Assembly: GCA_028284625.1 (NCBI GenBank)
Contig: JANQRH010000005.1
Span: forward strand, 1 to 64,000
DNA: 64,000 bases
Direction: 5' to 3'
Source: Afifellaceae bacterium
GTDB lineage: Bacteria > Pseudomonadota > Alphaproteobacteria > Rhizobiales > Afifellaceae
A program made the position numbers and the translations under genes. A model generated the notes under the pieces. That model ran no database searches. It was not told the origin of the DNA and saw nothing but the letters and a program-made list of their open reading frames with translations. Each line of letters opens with the position of its first letter. The stretch's first letter is position 1. Positions 17,232 to 25,155 of the stretch are shown piece after piece.

Positions 17232-17292
17232 AGATAGCACCCCCTCTCCCGGGTTGCCCTGCAACCCACCCTCTCCCTCAAGGGGAGAGGGT
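16818..17292. mobile_element. REP-DUF559-REP composite unit, copy 3
   Basis: Left arm 16818-16872 and right arm 17239-17292 are inverted relatives: a CCCCCT(C)TCCC block, a small variable hairpin (GTCGGC..GCCGAC on the left, GGGTTGCCCTGCAACCC on the right), then an ACCCTC..CTCA..GAGGGT hairpin. Between them lies the DUF559 domain. The unit sits between the corrinoid protein gene and the DUF1638 coding region; its left arm is translated as the linker of the fusion protein. Confidence 0.65.
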
Positions 17293-17325
17293 AGAGCCGT
17301 GCGCGCTGCCTAAGCGTACTAAAGC

Positions 17326-18030
17326 CTAAACAGCCTCCGCCACTTGCTGATTGTGCTTGCGCTTCATCAGCTCCTTGGCGGTCTCCACCGCCACGGCGGC
17401 GTCGCGGCAATAGGCGTCGGCGCCGATCGCTTTGCCGAACTCTTCGTTCAGCGGCGCGCCGCCGACCATAACGATAAAGTCTTCGCGGATGCCCTTTTCC
17501 TTCAGCGTGTCGATGACGACTTTCATGTAGGGCATCGTGGTGGTCAGAAGCGCCGACATGCCGATGATGTCCGGCTCGTGTTCTTCGATCGCAGCGAGGT
17601 AATTCTCCACCGGATTGTTGATGCCGATATTAATGACCTCGAAGCCGGCGCCTTCCATCATCATGGCGACGAGGTTCTTGCCGATGTCGTGGATGTCCCC
17701 CTTGACGGTGCCGATCACCATCTTGCCGATCTTCGGCGCGCCGGTCTCCGCAAGCAGCGGACGCAGGATCGCCATGCCGGCCTTCATGGCATTGGCCGAC
17801 AGAAGCACCTCCGGCACAAACAGAATGCCGTCACGAAAATCCTCGCCGACAATGCGCATGCCCTCTACCAGCGACTTGGTGAGCACGTCATAGGGCTCCC
17901 AACCGCGGCCAAGCAGGATCTGTGTGCCTTCCTCGATCTCCTCTTTCAGACCGTCATAGAGGTCGTCCATCATCTGCTTGACGAGTTCGTCGTCCGGCAG
18001 CGATTGAAGATCGATATCGTCGTCGGCCAT
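17326..18030 (-). CDS. Corrinoid (methyl-carrier) protein, MtbC/MttC-like
   Basis: 234 residues. An N-terminal helical cap (B12-binding-2; residues ~12-95) is followed by a Rossmann-like cobalamin domain with GDIHDIGKN, in which His114 is the expected lower cobalt ligand; GMSALLTTTM and MVGGAPLNEEFG complete the site. It receives a methyl from MttB-type proteins and gives it to THF through the MtgA-like enzyme. The N-terminus is strikingly acidic (MADDDIDLQSLPDDE), while its likely partners carry basic tails. First gene of the minus-strand operon; divergent from the arsR-like gene. Confidence 0.92.
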   Translation of the reverse strand: MADDDIDLQSLPDDELVKQMMDDLYDGLKEEIEEGTQILLGRGWEPYDVLTKSLVEGMRIVGEDFRDGILFVPEVLLSANAMKAGMAILRPLLAETGAPKIGKMVIGTVKGDIHDIGKNLVAMMMEGAGFEVINIGINNPVENYLAAIEEHEPDIIGMSALLTTTMPYMKVVIDTLKEKGIREDFIVMVGGAPLNEEFGKAIGADAYCRDAAVAVETAKELMKRKHNQQVAEAV

Positions 18031-18206
18031 GGCTCAGGCTCCACAACAAAGCGCGGCAAATCAGCAAGCGCACCGCTTTATATTGAGACGGGCCTGTTGA
18101 AAACCTCTCCTGGAAGCGACGCCGGGCCGTTTGGTCTGCGACGAAACGCGCCGATCGCACGCCTGAACCCGGCTCGGCCAATCAGCAAAGGCGCGCGCTA
18201 AATATC

Positions 18207-18234
18207 TTGATAAAACCAGTTTTATAGTTATATT
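18207..18234 (+). promoter_or_regulatory. Promoter with ArsR-type operator upstream of the arsR-like gene
   Basis: A plausible sigma-70 promoter reads TTGATA (18207-18212), 16-base spacer, TATATT (18229-18234). Within it lies a perfect palindrome ATAAAAC-CA-GTTTTAT at 18210-18225, covering the end of the -35 box and the spacer, where a repressor would block RNA polymerase. The region is AT-rich against a GC-rich background. It probably serves autoregulation of the ArsR-like gene and control of the permease. Confidence 0.65.
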
Positions 18235-18274
18235 GTCGGACTTGGAATCGGCAAGAATGCTGAAGGCAAGGCCA

Positions 18275-18583
18275 ATGAAGGAGACCAATGCCGCTGAAGC
18301 GCTTTCCGCGCTCGGCCATGAAACGCGCCTCGGCATCTACCGATTGCTCGTGCGCGCCGGTCGCGATGGGCTGAATGTTGGCGAGATCGGCAGCCATTTC
18401 GCCCTGCCGGCGTCCACCCTGGCGCATCATCTGGCGGCCTTGGCGCGCGCCGGGCTGATCGTGCAGGAGCGACGCGGCCGCGCGATCGTATCCTCCGCCG
18501 ATTATGGCGCGATGGACGATCTCGTCGCGTTCCTGACGGAGGAATGCTGCGCTGGTGTTGAGGTGAAGGACAGCGCGGCGTGA
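18275..18583 (+). CDS. ArsR-family repressor with a C-terminal vicinal Cys pair
   Basis: 102 residues from ATG 18275, preceded by AAGGCAAGG; an upstream ATG (18257) and TTG (18233) are less likely because the latter lies within the promoter. The winged-helix DNA-binding core ALGHETRLGIYRLLVRAG and LPASTLAHHLAALARAGLI is clear. The only cysteines are Cys91-Cys92 (LTEECCAGVE). In ArsR proteins a C-terminal Cys pair binds trivalent arsenic, and repressors with just two such cysteines have been tied to methylarsenite sensing. It is followed by an ArsP-like permease, which fits that reading. Confidence 0.8.
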   Translation: MKETNAAEALSALGHETRLGIYRLLVRAGRDGLNVGEIGSHFALPASTLAHHLAALARAGLIVQERRGRAIVSSADYGAMDDLVAFLTEECCAGVEVKDSAA

Positions 18584-18608
18584 GCGCTAACCGAAGTAGG
18601 GGACAAGC

Positions 18609-19655
18609 ATGAGCGAAATCGCTGCGCGTATGCGCGCCATCATGCCCCGCTCGGTTCACATCGATCGCGTCTGGGCGACAACGGCGGTCATCCTTCTCGC
18701 GCTCGCGCTCGTCACACCGCATCAGGCGCAAGAGAGCCTGCGCTTCACCGCCGGCAGCCTTCTGGAGACCGCGCCCTATCTGATCCTCTCCATCGGCATT
18801 GCCGCTTATGCCGGCGCCTCCGGTGCCGATAGATTGATCGCCCGGGCCTTCACCGGCCGCACGGCGATCATGATCTTCGCTGCGGCGGCCTTCGGTGGTC
18901 TGTCGCCGTTCTGCTCGTGCGGCGTCATCCCGTTGATCGCTGCACTTCTTTCTATGGGCGTGCCGCTGGCGCCGGTCATGGCGTTCTGGCTGGCCTCGCC
19001 GGTCATCGATCCATCGATGTTCGTCCTGACCTCCGGCTTGCTCGGTCTCGACTTCGCTATCGCGAAAACACTTGCGGCGATCGGACTGGGTCTGTTCGGC
19101 GGCTTTGTCACCATGGCGCTGGTCGGCGCCGGACGGCTTGCCGACCCGCTTCGGCCCGGCGTCGGCGATGGCGGGTGCGGCGGGGCGGCGGCACGGAGCG
19201 ACGGCACGGTCGCCTGGCGCTTCTGGCAGGAAGCCGGGCGGACGACTCGTTTCTGGAAGAGCGCCGGAAGCACGACGCTCTTCCTCGGCAAATGGCTGAC
19301 GCTCGCCTTCCTGCTTGAAAGCGTGATGCTGGCTTACGTGCCTCCAGAATTTGTCTCCCGCCTGGTCGGCGGACCGGGCATTACCCCGATCCTTACCGCA
19401 ACGCTGGTTGGCGTGCCGGCCTACCTCAACGGTTATGCAGCGCTGCCGCTGGTCTCCGGGCTGATCAGCCAGGGCATGGCGCCCGGCGCGGCGCTTGCTT
19501 TCCTCGTCGCCGGCGGCGTCACCTGTATCCCCGCTGCGATCGCCGTTTTTGCCTTAGTGGAGAAACGCGTCTTTGCGCTTTATGTCGGCTTTGCCTTGAC
19601 CGGATCGCTAGCGAGCGGACTGCTTTTCCAGAGCGTGATGCTGGCCTTAAGCTGA
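18609..19655 (+). CDS. ArsP-like permease (organoarsenical efflux or related)
   Basis: 348 residues, roughly eight membrane helices in two halves, with the family signature SPFCSCGVIPLIAALLSMGVPLAP in the first half and GVPAYLNGYAALPL plus GGVTCIPAAIAVF in the second. This is the permease family (COG0701, PF03773) that includes ArsP, an efflux pump for trivalent methylated and aromatic arsenicals. It lies 25 bases after the arsR-like gene with RBS AGGGGACA. The cytosolic loop between the halves is Gly/Arg-rich. Substrate inferred from the repressor's Cys pair; other family members have different roles. Confidence 0.72.
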   Translation: MSEIAARMRAIMPRSVHIDRVWATTAVILLALALVTPHQAQESLRFTAGSLLETAPYLILSIGIAAYAGASGADRLIARAFTGRTAIMIFAAAAFGGLSPFCSCGVIPLIAALLSMGVPLAPVMAFWLASPVIDPSMFVLTSGLLGLDFAIAKTLAAIGLGLFGGFVTMALVGAGRLADPLRPGVGDGGCGGAAARSDGTVAWRFWQEAGRTTRFWKSAGSTTLFLGKWLTLAFLLESVMLAYVPPEFVSRLVGGPGITPILTATLVGVPAYLNGYAALPLVSGLISQGMAPGAALAFLVAGGVTCIPAAIAVFALVEKRVFALYVGFALTGSLASGLLFQSVMLALS

Positions 19656-19773
19656 ATCAGGACGGCTAAGCCCGTATCCAACCCGCGTCACCGCTTGCCG
19701 TTTCCGGGCGCGCGGCGCTTATGGGCCGGCCTACGCTTTTTGCGGATCGGTCGTGGCAATCGGGACAGCCGAC

Positions 19774-21342
19774 ATGGATGCTGCCGACGCGAAGACGGAA
19801 AGCACAGCGCGCGAAGGCCGGCGCCGACGCGGCGGCGGTGCGGAAGCGCGACGCGCGCGCCGCTCCGGCGGCGGTGCGGTCAAGCTGCCGTTCATCCGCC
19901 GCAAGCTGCAGCCGCTTGAGGTGCTCGACGAGGAAGGCTTGGCGCTGATTGAAGCGAATGCCGAGCTTGTCCTGGAAGAGATCGGCATCGACTTCCGCGA
20001 GGATGAGGAGGCGCTCACGCTGTGGCGCGAAGCGGGTGCTGATGTTCGCGGTGAGCGCGTGCATTTTCCCAGCGGCCTTTGCCGCACGCTCCTGAAGACA
20101 GCGCCGACGACATTCACCCAGCACGCTCGCAACCCGGAGCGTTCCGTTCAGATCGGCGGCGAGGCCACCGTCTTCGCGCCGGTCTACGGCCCGCCTTTCG
20201 TGCGCGACCTCGACGAGGGCCGCCGCTACGGTACGATTGAGGATTTTCGGAACTTCGTGAAGCTCGCCTATCAGGCGCCAGCGATCCACCATTCCGGCGG
20301 CACGGTCTGCGAGCCGGTCGATGTGCCCGTCAACAAGCGGCACCTCGACATGGTCTACGCTCACATCCGCTATTCCGATAAGCCGTTCATGGGCTCCGTC
20401 ACGCATCCTGAGCGCGCCGCCGATTCCGTCACCATGGCGGAGATGGTCTTTGGCAAGGAATTCGTTGCCGACAATTGCGTGATGGTCTCGCTCATCAACG
20501 CCAACTCGCCGATGGTGTTCGATTCCACCATGCTTGGCGCGCTGAAGGTCTATGCCCGCGCCGGGCAAGGGACGATCGTCACGCCGTTCATCCTGGCCGG
20601 CGCCATGTCGCCCGTCTCCGTCGCCGGCACGCTGACGCAAGTTTTGGCGGAGGTTCTGGCGGGCGCTGCCTTCACACAGCTTTGCCGTCCCGGCGCGCCG
20701 GTCATCATGGGCTGCTTCGCCGCGTCGATTTCCATGCAGTCGGGCGCGCCGACCTTCGGCACTCCGGGACCGGCGCTGGTCTCCTATGGCGCGGCCCAGC
20801 TCGCGCGGCGGCTGGGGATACCGTTCCGCACTGGCGGTAGCCTCTGCGGGTCCAAGGTGGCGGATGCGCAAGCCGCCTATGAAAGCGCCAGCACGCTGAA
20901 CGCTACAATGCTCGCCGGCACCAACTTTGTGCTGCACGGCGCCGGCTGGTTGGAAGGCGGGCTCGTCTCCGGCTACGAGAAGTTCGTGATGGATTGCGAT
21001 CAACTCGCCATGCAGCAGCGCTTTAGCGAAGGCGTCGATCTGAGCGAGGACGGGCAGGCGCTTTCCGCCATCCGTGAGGTCGGGCCGGGCAGTCATTATC
21101 TCGGTTGCGCCCACACACAGGCGAACTTTGAGACGGCGTTCTATCGCTCGCCGATTGCTGACAACAGCTCGTTTGAGCAATGGCAGGCGGAAGGCTCAAA
21201 GACGGCCGAGGAGCGCGCCAATGCGCTGTGGAAGGCATGGCTTGCCGAGTATGAGGCTCCGCCGCTCGATCCGGCGATCGACGAGGCGCTGACTGCCTTC
21301 ATCGACGCCAAAAAGGCATCGATGCCCGACGCCTTCGCCTAA
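19774..21342 (+). CDS. MttB-superfamily methyltransferase 1 (non-pyrrolysine, betaine type)
   Basis: 522 residues from ATG 19774; a GTG 21 bases upstream is the alternative. Family marks are ANAELVLEEIGIDF, FVKLAYQAPAIHHSGG, SVTHPERAADS, NANSPMVFDSTML, TPFILAGAMSPVS and GAGWLEGGLVSGYEKF. True trimethylamine methyltransferase reads through a TAG codon as pyrrolysine; here the frame has no internal TAG, so it belongs to the glycine betaine/proline betaine/carnitine group of demethylases. The N-terminus is a basic tail, EGRRRRGGGAEARRARRSGG. It lies between the corrinoid operon and a TRAP importer, which may bring in the substrate. The exact quaternary amine is not predictable from sequence. Confidence 0.88.
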   Translation: MDAADAKTESTAREGRRRRGGGAEARRARRSGGGAVKLPFIRRKLQPLEVLDEEGLALIEANAELVLEEIGIDFREDEEALTLWREAGADVRGERVHFPSGLCRTLLKTAPTTFTQHARNPERSVQIGGEATVFAPVYGPPFVRDLDEGRRYGTIEDFRNFVKLAYQAPAIHHSGGTVCEPVDVPVNKRHLDMVYAHIRYSDKPFMGSVTHPERAADSVTMAEMVFGKEFVADNCVMVSLINANSPMVFDSTMLGALKVYARAGQGTIVTPFILAGAMSPVSVAGTLTQVLAEVLAGAAFTQLCRPGAPVIMGCFAASISMQSGAPTFGTPGPALVSYGAAQLARRLGIPFRTGGSLCGSKVADAQAAYESASTLNATMLAGTNFVLHGAGWLEGGLVSGYEKFVMDCDQLAMQQRFSEGVDLSEDGQALSAIREVGPGSHYLGCAHTQANFETAFYRSPIADNSSFEQWQAEGSKTAEERANALWKAWLAEYEAPPLDPAIDEALTAFIDAKKASMPDAFA

Positions 21343-21466
21343 TGTTGCAGAATCTGACTATTGCCTGAACGAAGCCGAACCGCCAAGATCGCTTGCGTTT
21401 GGAGGTTTCCGTCGCGTTTGTCGGGGGCCGCACGGCCCAGCCTCCGAGGCTTATGCCAACTAAAGC

Positions 21467-21491
21467 GCGCCCGGCCGATCGGACCGGGCGC
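21467..21491 (+). other. Hairpin in the leader of the dctP-like gene
   Basis: GCGCCCGG and CCGGGCGC (8 bp) enclose a 9-base loop, 21 bases before the dctP ATG and its GGAGGAA ribosome-binding site. It has no T-run. It may stabilise the dctP message. The rest of the 170-base gap between MttB1 and dctP shows nothing clear. Confidence 0.4.
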
Positions 21492-21512
21492 AAAGACTGG
21501 GAGGAACTGACT

Positions 21513-22529
21513 ATGAGGTCTTTGACCAAGGGGATTATTACGGCAGCGGCGTTCAGCCTGATGGCCGGAACGGCGCTGTCTCAAACCACCACGCTTCGGA
21601 TCCAGACGCATTACGGCCCCGAGACGCTTTCCGGCAAGAACGCCGCGATGTTCATCGACGACATCCAGACCATGTCGAACGGCGAGATCCAGGTGGAGAT
21701 GTTCTACTCGTCTTCGGTTGTGGCTTCCGCCGAGACGTTCGACGCAGCTGCCACTGGCATCCTCGATTGCGACATGACCGGCGGCGCCTATCAGACCGGC
21801 AAGAACCCCGCCTTCCAGTTCGTGGGCGACATCATGGGCGGCTATGACACGCCCTTCCAGCAGCTTTCTTGGCTTCTCCTGGGCGGCGGCCTGTCGGATG
21901 CGCAGCAGCTCTACAACGCCTACGACATGCAGCTCATCGGCTGGTGGGTCGTCGGGCAGGAATCGTTCTCGTCCACGACGCCGATCCGCAATGCCGACGA
22001 CTTCAAGAACTGGAAGTTCCGTTCGCCTCCGGGGCTTGAGACGATCATCATGGAGAAGATGGGCGCCAGCCCCATCGTGATGGACTTCACGGAGGTCTTC
22101 ACCGCGCTTGAGACGGGCATCATCGACGGCGCCGACGCCTCGATCCTCGCCAACAATGCCGGCATGGGCCTTTACGACATCGCTAAGCACGCCACCTATC
22201 CGGGCTTCCACTCCATGCCGTCTGACCACTTGGCCTGCAACATGTCGGTGTGGGAGGCGATGCCAGAGCATCACCGGCGCATAATGGAAGTGGCGATGGA
22301 GAAGCTCGCGCTGCGTCAGGCGATCAGCGGCGAGAAGGCCAATATCGAAACGGCGGCCCAGCTAGAGGCTCAAGGCATCACGCTGCATAATTGGAGCGTC
22401 GAAGACCGCAACGCGTTCCGCGCCGCGGCGCAGAAGTCCTGGCCGGAATTTGCCACGACGCCGGAAGCGAAGGCGCTGGTGGAAAGCCACTTGAACTACC
22501 TCGGTTCGCTCGGCCTCGTGTTCGACTGA
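21513..22529 (+). CDS. TRAP transporter substrate-binding protein (DctP/FcbT1-like)
   Basis: 338 residues from ATG 21513 with an excellent GGAGGAACTGACT leader. A Sec signal peptide (MRSLTKGIITAAAFSLMAGTALS) is followed by the DctP fold: TLRIQTHYGPETLSGK, FDAAATGILDCDMTG, FRSPPGLETIIMEKMGASPIVMDFTEVFTALETGIIDGAD. The latter holds the conserved Arg and Pro that bind a carboxylate. It resembles the mannitol/chloroaromatic (FcbT) subfamily. Placed directly after MttB1, it is a good candidate for betaine-carboxylate capture. Confidence 0.88.
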   Translation: MRSLTKGIITAAAFSLMAGTALSQTTTLRIQTHYGPETLSGKNAAMFIDDIQTMSNGEIQVEMFYSSSVVASAETFDAAATGILDCDMTGGAYQTGKNPAFQFVGDIMGGYDTPFQQLSWLLLGGGLSDAQQLYNAYDMQLIGWWVVGQESFSSTTPIRNADDFKNWKFRSPPGLETIIMEKMGASPIVMDFTEVFTALETGIIDGADASILANNAGMGLYDIAKHATYPGFHSMPSDHLACNMSVWEAMPEHHRRIMEVAMEKLALRQAISGEKANIETAAQLEAQGITLHNWSVEDRNAFRAAAQKSWPEFATTPEAKALVESHLNYLGSLGLVFD

Positions 22530-22540
22530 ACCTGACAGAC

Positions 22541-22570
22541 GCGGCGCCGGTCCTCCGGCGCCGCTCATTT
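22541..22570 (+). terminator. Hairpin terminator/attenuator between dctP and dctQ
   Basis: GCGGCGCCGG-TCCT-CCGGCGCCGC, a perfect 10-bp stem with a 4-base loop, followed by TCATTT. It starts 11 bases past the dctP stop. Such structures often let the binding protein be made in excess over the membrane subunits. Confidence 0.7.
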
Positions 22571-22673
22571 AAAGGGCGCGGTCGGCGACGGGCATAGGGC
22601 TCTTACGCCGAGAAAAATCCCAGACACGCGGCGTCACCAGACAGCGGCACATGCCTAGCGGGGGAGGTGAGCC

Positions 22674-23552
22674 ATGGCAGAGACGGGGGGCAACGGACCG
22701 CCGGTCAAGGGACCGCGGTTTGTCGAATGGCTGTACCCGCTCCTTCTGGTGCTATGCACGAGCTGGGTGCTCTGGCACCTCCCGGCTTTCACGCTCGACT
22801 GGTTTCCGCCCGATACGGAATCGGCATTCGACCGGCTTTCAGGCCAGTACCAGCGCAACGACGTCACGCCGAACATACCGGGCGTCTTCGGTGGGTTCAT
22901 CGACATCATCGATCTCGTTGCGCTGATCGCTATACCGATTCTCGTTTGGCTCGGCGTCCGTTCGGTTCGCCGAGCGCCGATGGAACAGTTTGAGTGGGGC
23001 GTCTTCGACAAGATCACGGTGTTCTTTGGGCGGGTCACGATGATGATGATCGTCGTCCTGCTCTCCGTCATGCTCTACGAGGTGGTGCTGCGCTACGTCT
23101 TCGAAGCGCCGACGCTCTGGGCCAACGAACTCTCTCTTTGGATCGCGGGCTTCGTCTTTCTGCTGTCGGGCCTTTACGCGATGCAGCAGCGCAGCCACAT
23201 CCGCATCTTCCTGGCATACGACATGCTGCCGCGCGGCCTGCAGAAAGCCTGCGACACGCTTTCCACGTTCCTGATCATGTGTTTCGCGGCGGGGCTGATC
23301 TGGGGCGGCTACGGCGAGGCGCAGGCCCAGTTCTATCGCTGGGAGACGCTGGGGACTGCCTTCGACCCGCCGATCCCGGCAACGCTCACGCCAGCCATCC
23401 TGATCGTCGTCACGCTGGTTGGTCTGCAGGCGATCTCCAATCTCATTCGCGACTGGAATGTCGCACCGACCGTTCACACGGCCGCCGACGACATCGACGA
23501 CAAGGAACTGGCTGCGATGAAGCGGATGGTGAGAGGTAACGACGATGCTTGA
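22674..23552 (+). CDS. TRAP transporter small permease (DctQ/FcbT2-like), N-terminally extended
   Basis: 292 residues; ATG 22674 follows GGGGGAGGTGAGCC. The DctQ domain occupies about residues 105-265 (four helices; WANELSLWIAGFVFLLSGLYAM and RSHIRIF are family-typical). Usual DctQ proteins have ~170 residues; here an extra ~100-residue N-terminal part adds two membrane helices (WLYPLLLVLCTSWVLW and IDLVALIAIPILVWLGV). Long forms occur in the FcbT subfamily. Overlaps the next gene by 8 bases. Confidence 0.85.
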   Translation: MAETGGNGPPVKGPRFVEWLYPLLLVLCTSWVLWHLPAFTLDWFPPDTESAFDRLSGQYQRNDVTPNIPGVFGGFIDIIDLVALIAIPILVWLGVRSVRRAPMEQFEWGVFDKITVFFGRVTMMMIVVLLSVMLYEVVLRYVFEAPTLWANELSLWIAGFVFLLSGLYAMQQRSHIRIFLAYDMLPRGLQKACDTLSTFLIMCFAAGLIWGGYGEAQAQFYRWETLGTAFDPPIPATLTPAILIVVTLVGLQAISNLIRDWNVAPTVHTAADDIDDKELAAMKRMVRGNDDA

Positions 23553-25143
23553 TATCGGGACGATCTCTCTGATCCTGCTTTTCGCGTTGATCTTTCTGCT
23601 GGCGATCGGCATGCCGCTCGGCCTAGCCTCGGCGTTTCTCGCGGTAACAGTGCTCATCATGCGGTTCGGCCCGGATGTGCTGTTCCGCGAATTCGGAACT
23701 GGTCCGCTCGCGATCCTGTCCAAGCGCATATACGATCTGCTGACCGGCTATGTGCTGATATCGATACCATTGTTCATACTCATGGCCGCGTTACTCGAGC
23801 GATCGGGGATCGCTCGAGATATGTACTCATCGCTGAACTTCTGGCTCAGCCGTACGCGCGGCGGCATCGCCATCGTCACCTCCATCATGGCGGTGATCAT
23901 GGCGGCGATGTCAGGCATCATAGGCGGTGAGGTGGTGCTGCTCGGCCTGATCGCGCTGCCGCAGATGCTGCGGCTTGGTTACAATCAGAACCTCGCCATC
24001 GGCACGATCTGTGCGTCCGGATCGCTCGGCACCATGATCCCGCCATCCATCGTGCTGATCATCTACGGGCTGATCACCGAGACCTCGATCAAATCGCTAT
24101 TCACCGCCGCGTTCCTGCCGGGCTTCATGCTCGCCTCGTTCATCATCATCTACATCATCATTTTGACGCGGCTTCAGCCCGACAAGGCTCCCCTGCCGGA
24201 ACCGGTCGAGGGCGAGCCTCAGGGGCTTGAGAAGCTGGCCATGTTCGGCGCCTTTCTCACGGTGCTCCTCGCCGGCTTTTCGACGATCCTCTGCCTGCGC
24301 GCTTTGTTCTTCACGGTCACCGGGCAGAACGTGATCCAGGAGGGGGTGGAGCCCATCTTCTGGGGGACGCCGGACTACGTGCCCTGGTTCGGGGCCATCG
24401 CCGCCGTGGCGCTAGGGCTGATCTTCTTTGCCTTCGGGCGGTCACGTACGGCTGAAGGCTGGCGGCATGGCAAGGGCCTGGTGGCCCCAATCGTCGTCGT
24501 TGGCGTCGTCCTCGGCTCCATCTATGGCGGCATCACCGGCATCACCGAAGCGGCCGGCATGGGCGCGGTCGCTGTCCTCATCATCGCCATCCTGCGGGGT
24601 GAGGCCTCCGTTGAGCTTGTCTGGGACAGCCTGATGCGCACGCTGAAATCGACCGGGACGATCATCTGGGTGACCATCGGTGCGACAGCACTTGCCGGGG
24701 CCTACACGATCGCAGGCGGCCCGAACTACGTCGCCAACCTGATCGTGGGAAGCGAGCTGCCGACCCTTGGCATCCTGCTCATGATGATGCTGATCCTGCT
24801 GTTCATGGGCGCGTTCATGGACTGGGTCGGCATCGTCCTGCTCATCATCCCGGTGTTCCTGCCGATCGTACAGCGGCTTCCAATCGAGGAGATCGGGCTA
24901 CTCGGCACCCTGGAGCCACGATACCTCGCCGTGTGGTTCGGCATCCTCTTCTGCGTGAACATGCAGGTCAGTTTCCTGTCGCCACCATTCGGGCCCGCGG
25001 CCTTCTATCTGAAGTCCGTGGCGCCGGACCACATCACGCTTCCCGATATTTTCCGGGGATTCTTGCCGTTCATCGCCATTCAGATGCTCGTCCTGGCGAT
25101 CGTGCTGTTCTTCCCCGAGCTGACCACGTTGTTCCTGTTGTAG
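23545..25143 (+). CDS. TRAP transporter large permease (DctM/FcbT3-like) with internal insertion
   Basis: 532 residues, about 100 more than a typical DctM (~430). The conserved ends are clear: ISLILLFALIFLLAIGMPLG, SGIARDMYSSL, AIGTICASGSLGTMIPPSIVLIIYG at the front, and GAFMDWVGIVLLIIPVFLPI, PPFGPAAFYLKSVAP at the back. The added segment lies after TRLQPDKAPLPEP (about residues 210-310) and contains two extra hydrophobic spans. Together with the extended DctQ this points to the FcbT-type TRAP group. Confidence 0.87.
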   Translation: MLDIGTISLILLFALIFLLAIGMPLGLASAFLAVTVLIMRFGPDVLFREFGTGPLAILSKRIYDLLTGYVLISIPLFILMAALLERSGIARDMYSSLNFWLSRTRGGIAIVTSIMAVIMAAMSGIIGGEVVLLGLIALPQMLRLGYNQNLAIGTICASGSLGTMIPPSIVLIIYGLITETSIKSLFTAAFLPGFMLASFIIIYIIILTRLQPDKAPLPEPVEGEPQGLEKLAMFGAFLTVLLAGFSTILCLRALFFTVTGQNVIQEGVEPIFWGTPDYVPWFGAIAAVALGLIFFAFGRSRTAEGWRHGKGLVAPIVVVGVVLGSIYGGITGITEAAGMGAVAVLIIAILRGEASVELVWDSLMRTLKSTGTIIWVTIGATALAGAYTIAGGPNYVANLIVGSELPTLGILLMMMLILLFMGAFMDWVGIVLLIIPVFLPIVQRLPIEEIGLLGTLEPRYLAVWFGILFCVNMQVSFLSPPFGPAAFYLKSVAPDHITLPDIFRGFLPFIAIQMLVLAIVLFFPELTTLFLL

Positions 25144-25155
25144 CTGGCGTCGGCC

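Noticed and set aside
18076-18083. Full operator upstream of the corrinoid operon matching 14072-14091
   Set aside because: Only the CTTTATAT half is present; the other arm is missing.
10354-18274. Cobalamin, SAM-II or SAH riboswitch before the corrinoid or MetF genes
   Set aside because: I compared the gaps with consensus elements from memory and found no B12 box, SAM-II core or SAH pattern. A covariance search would settle it.
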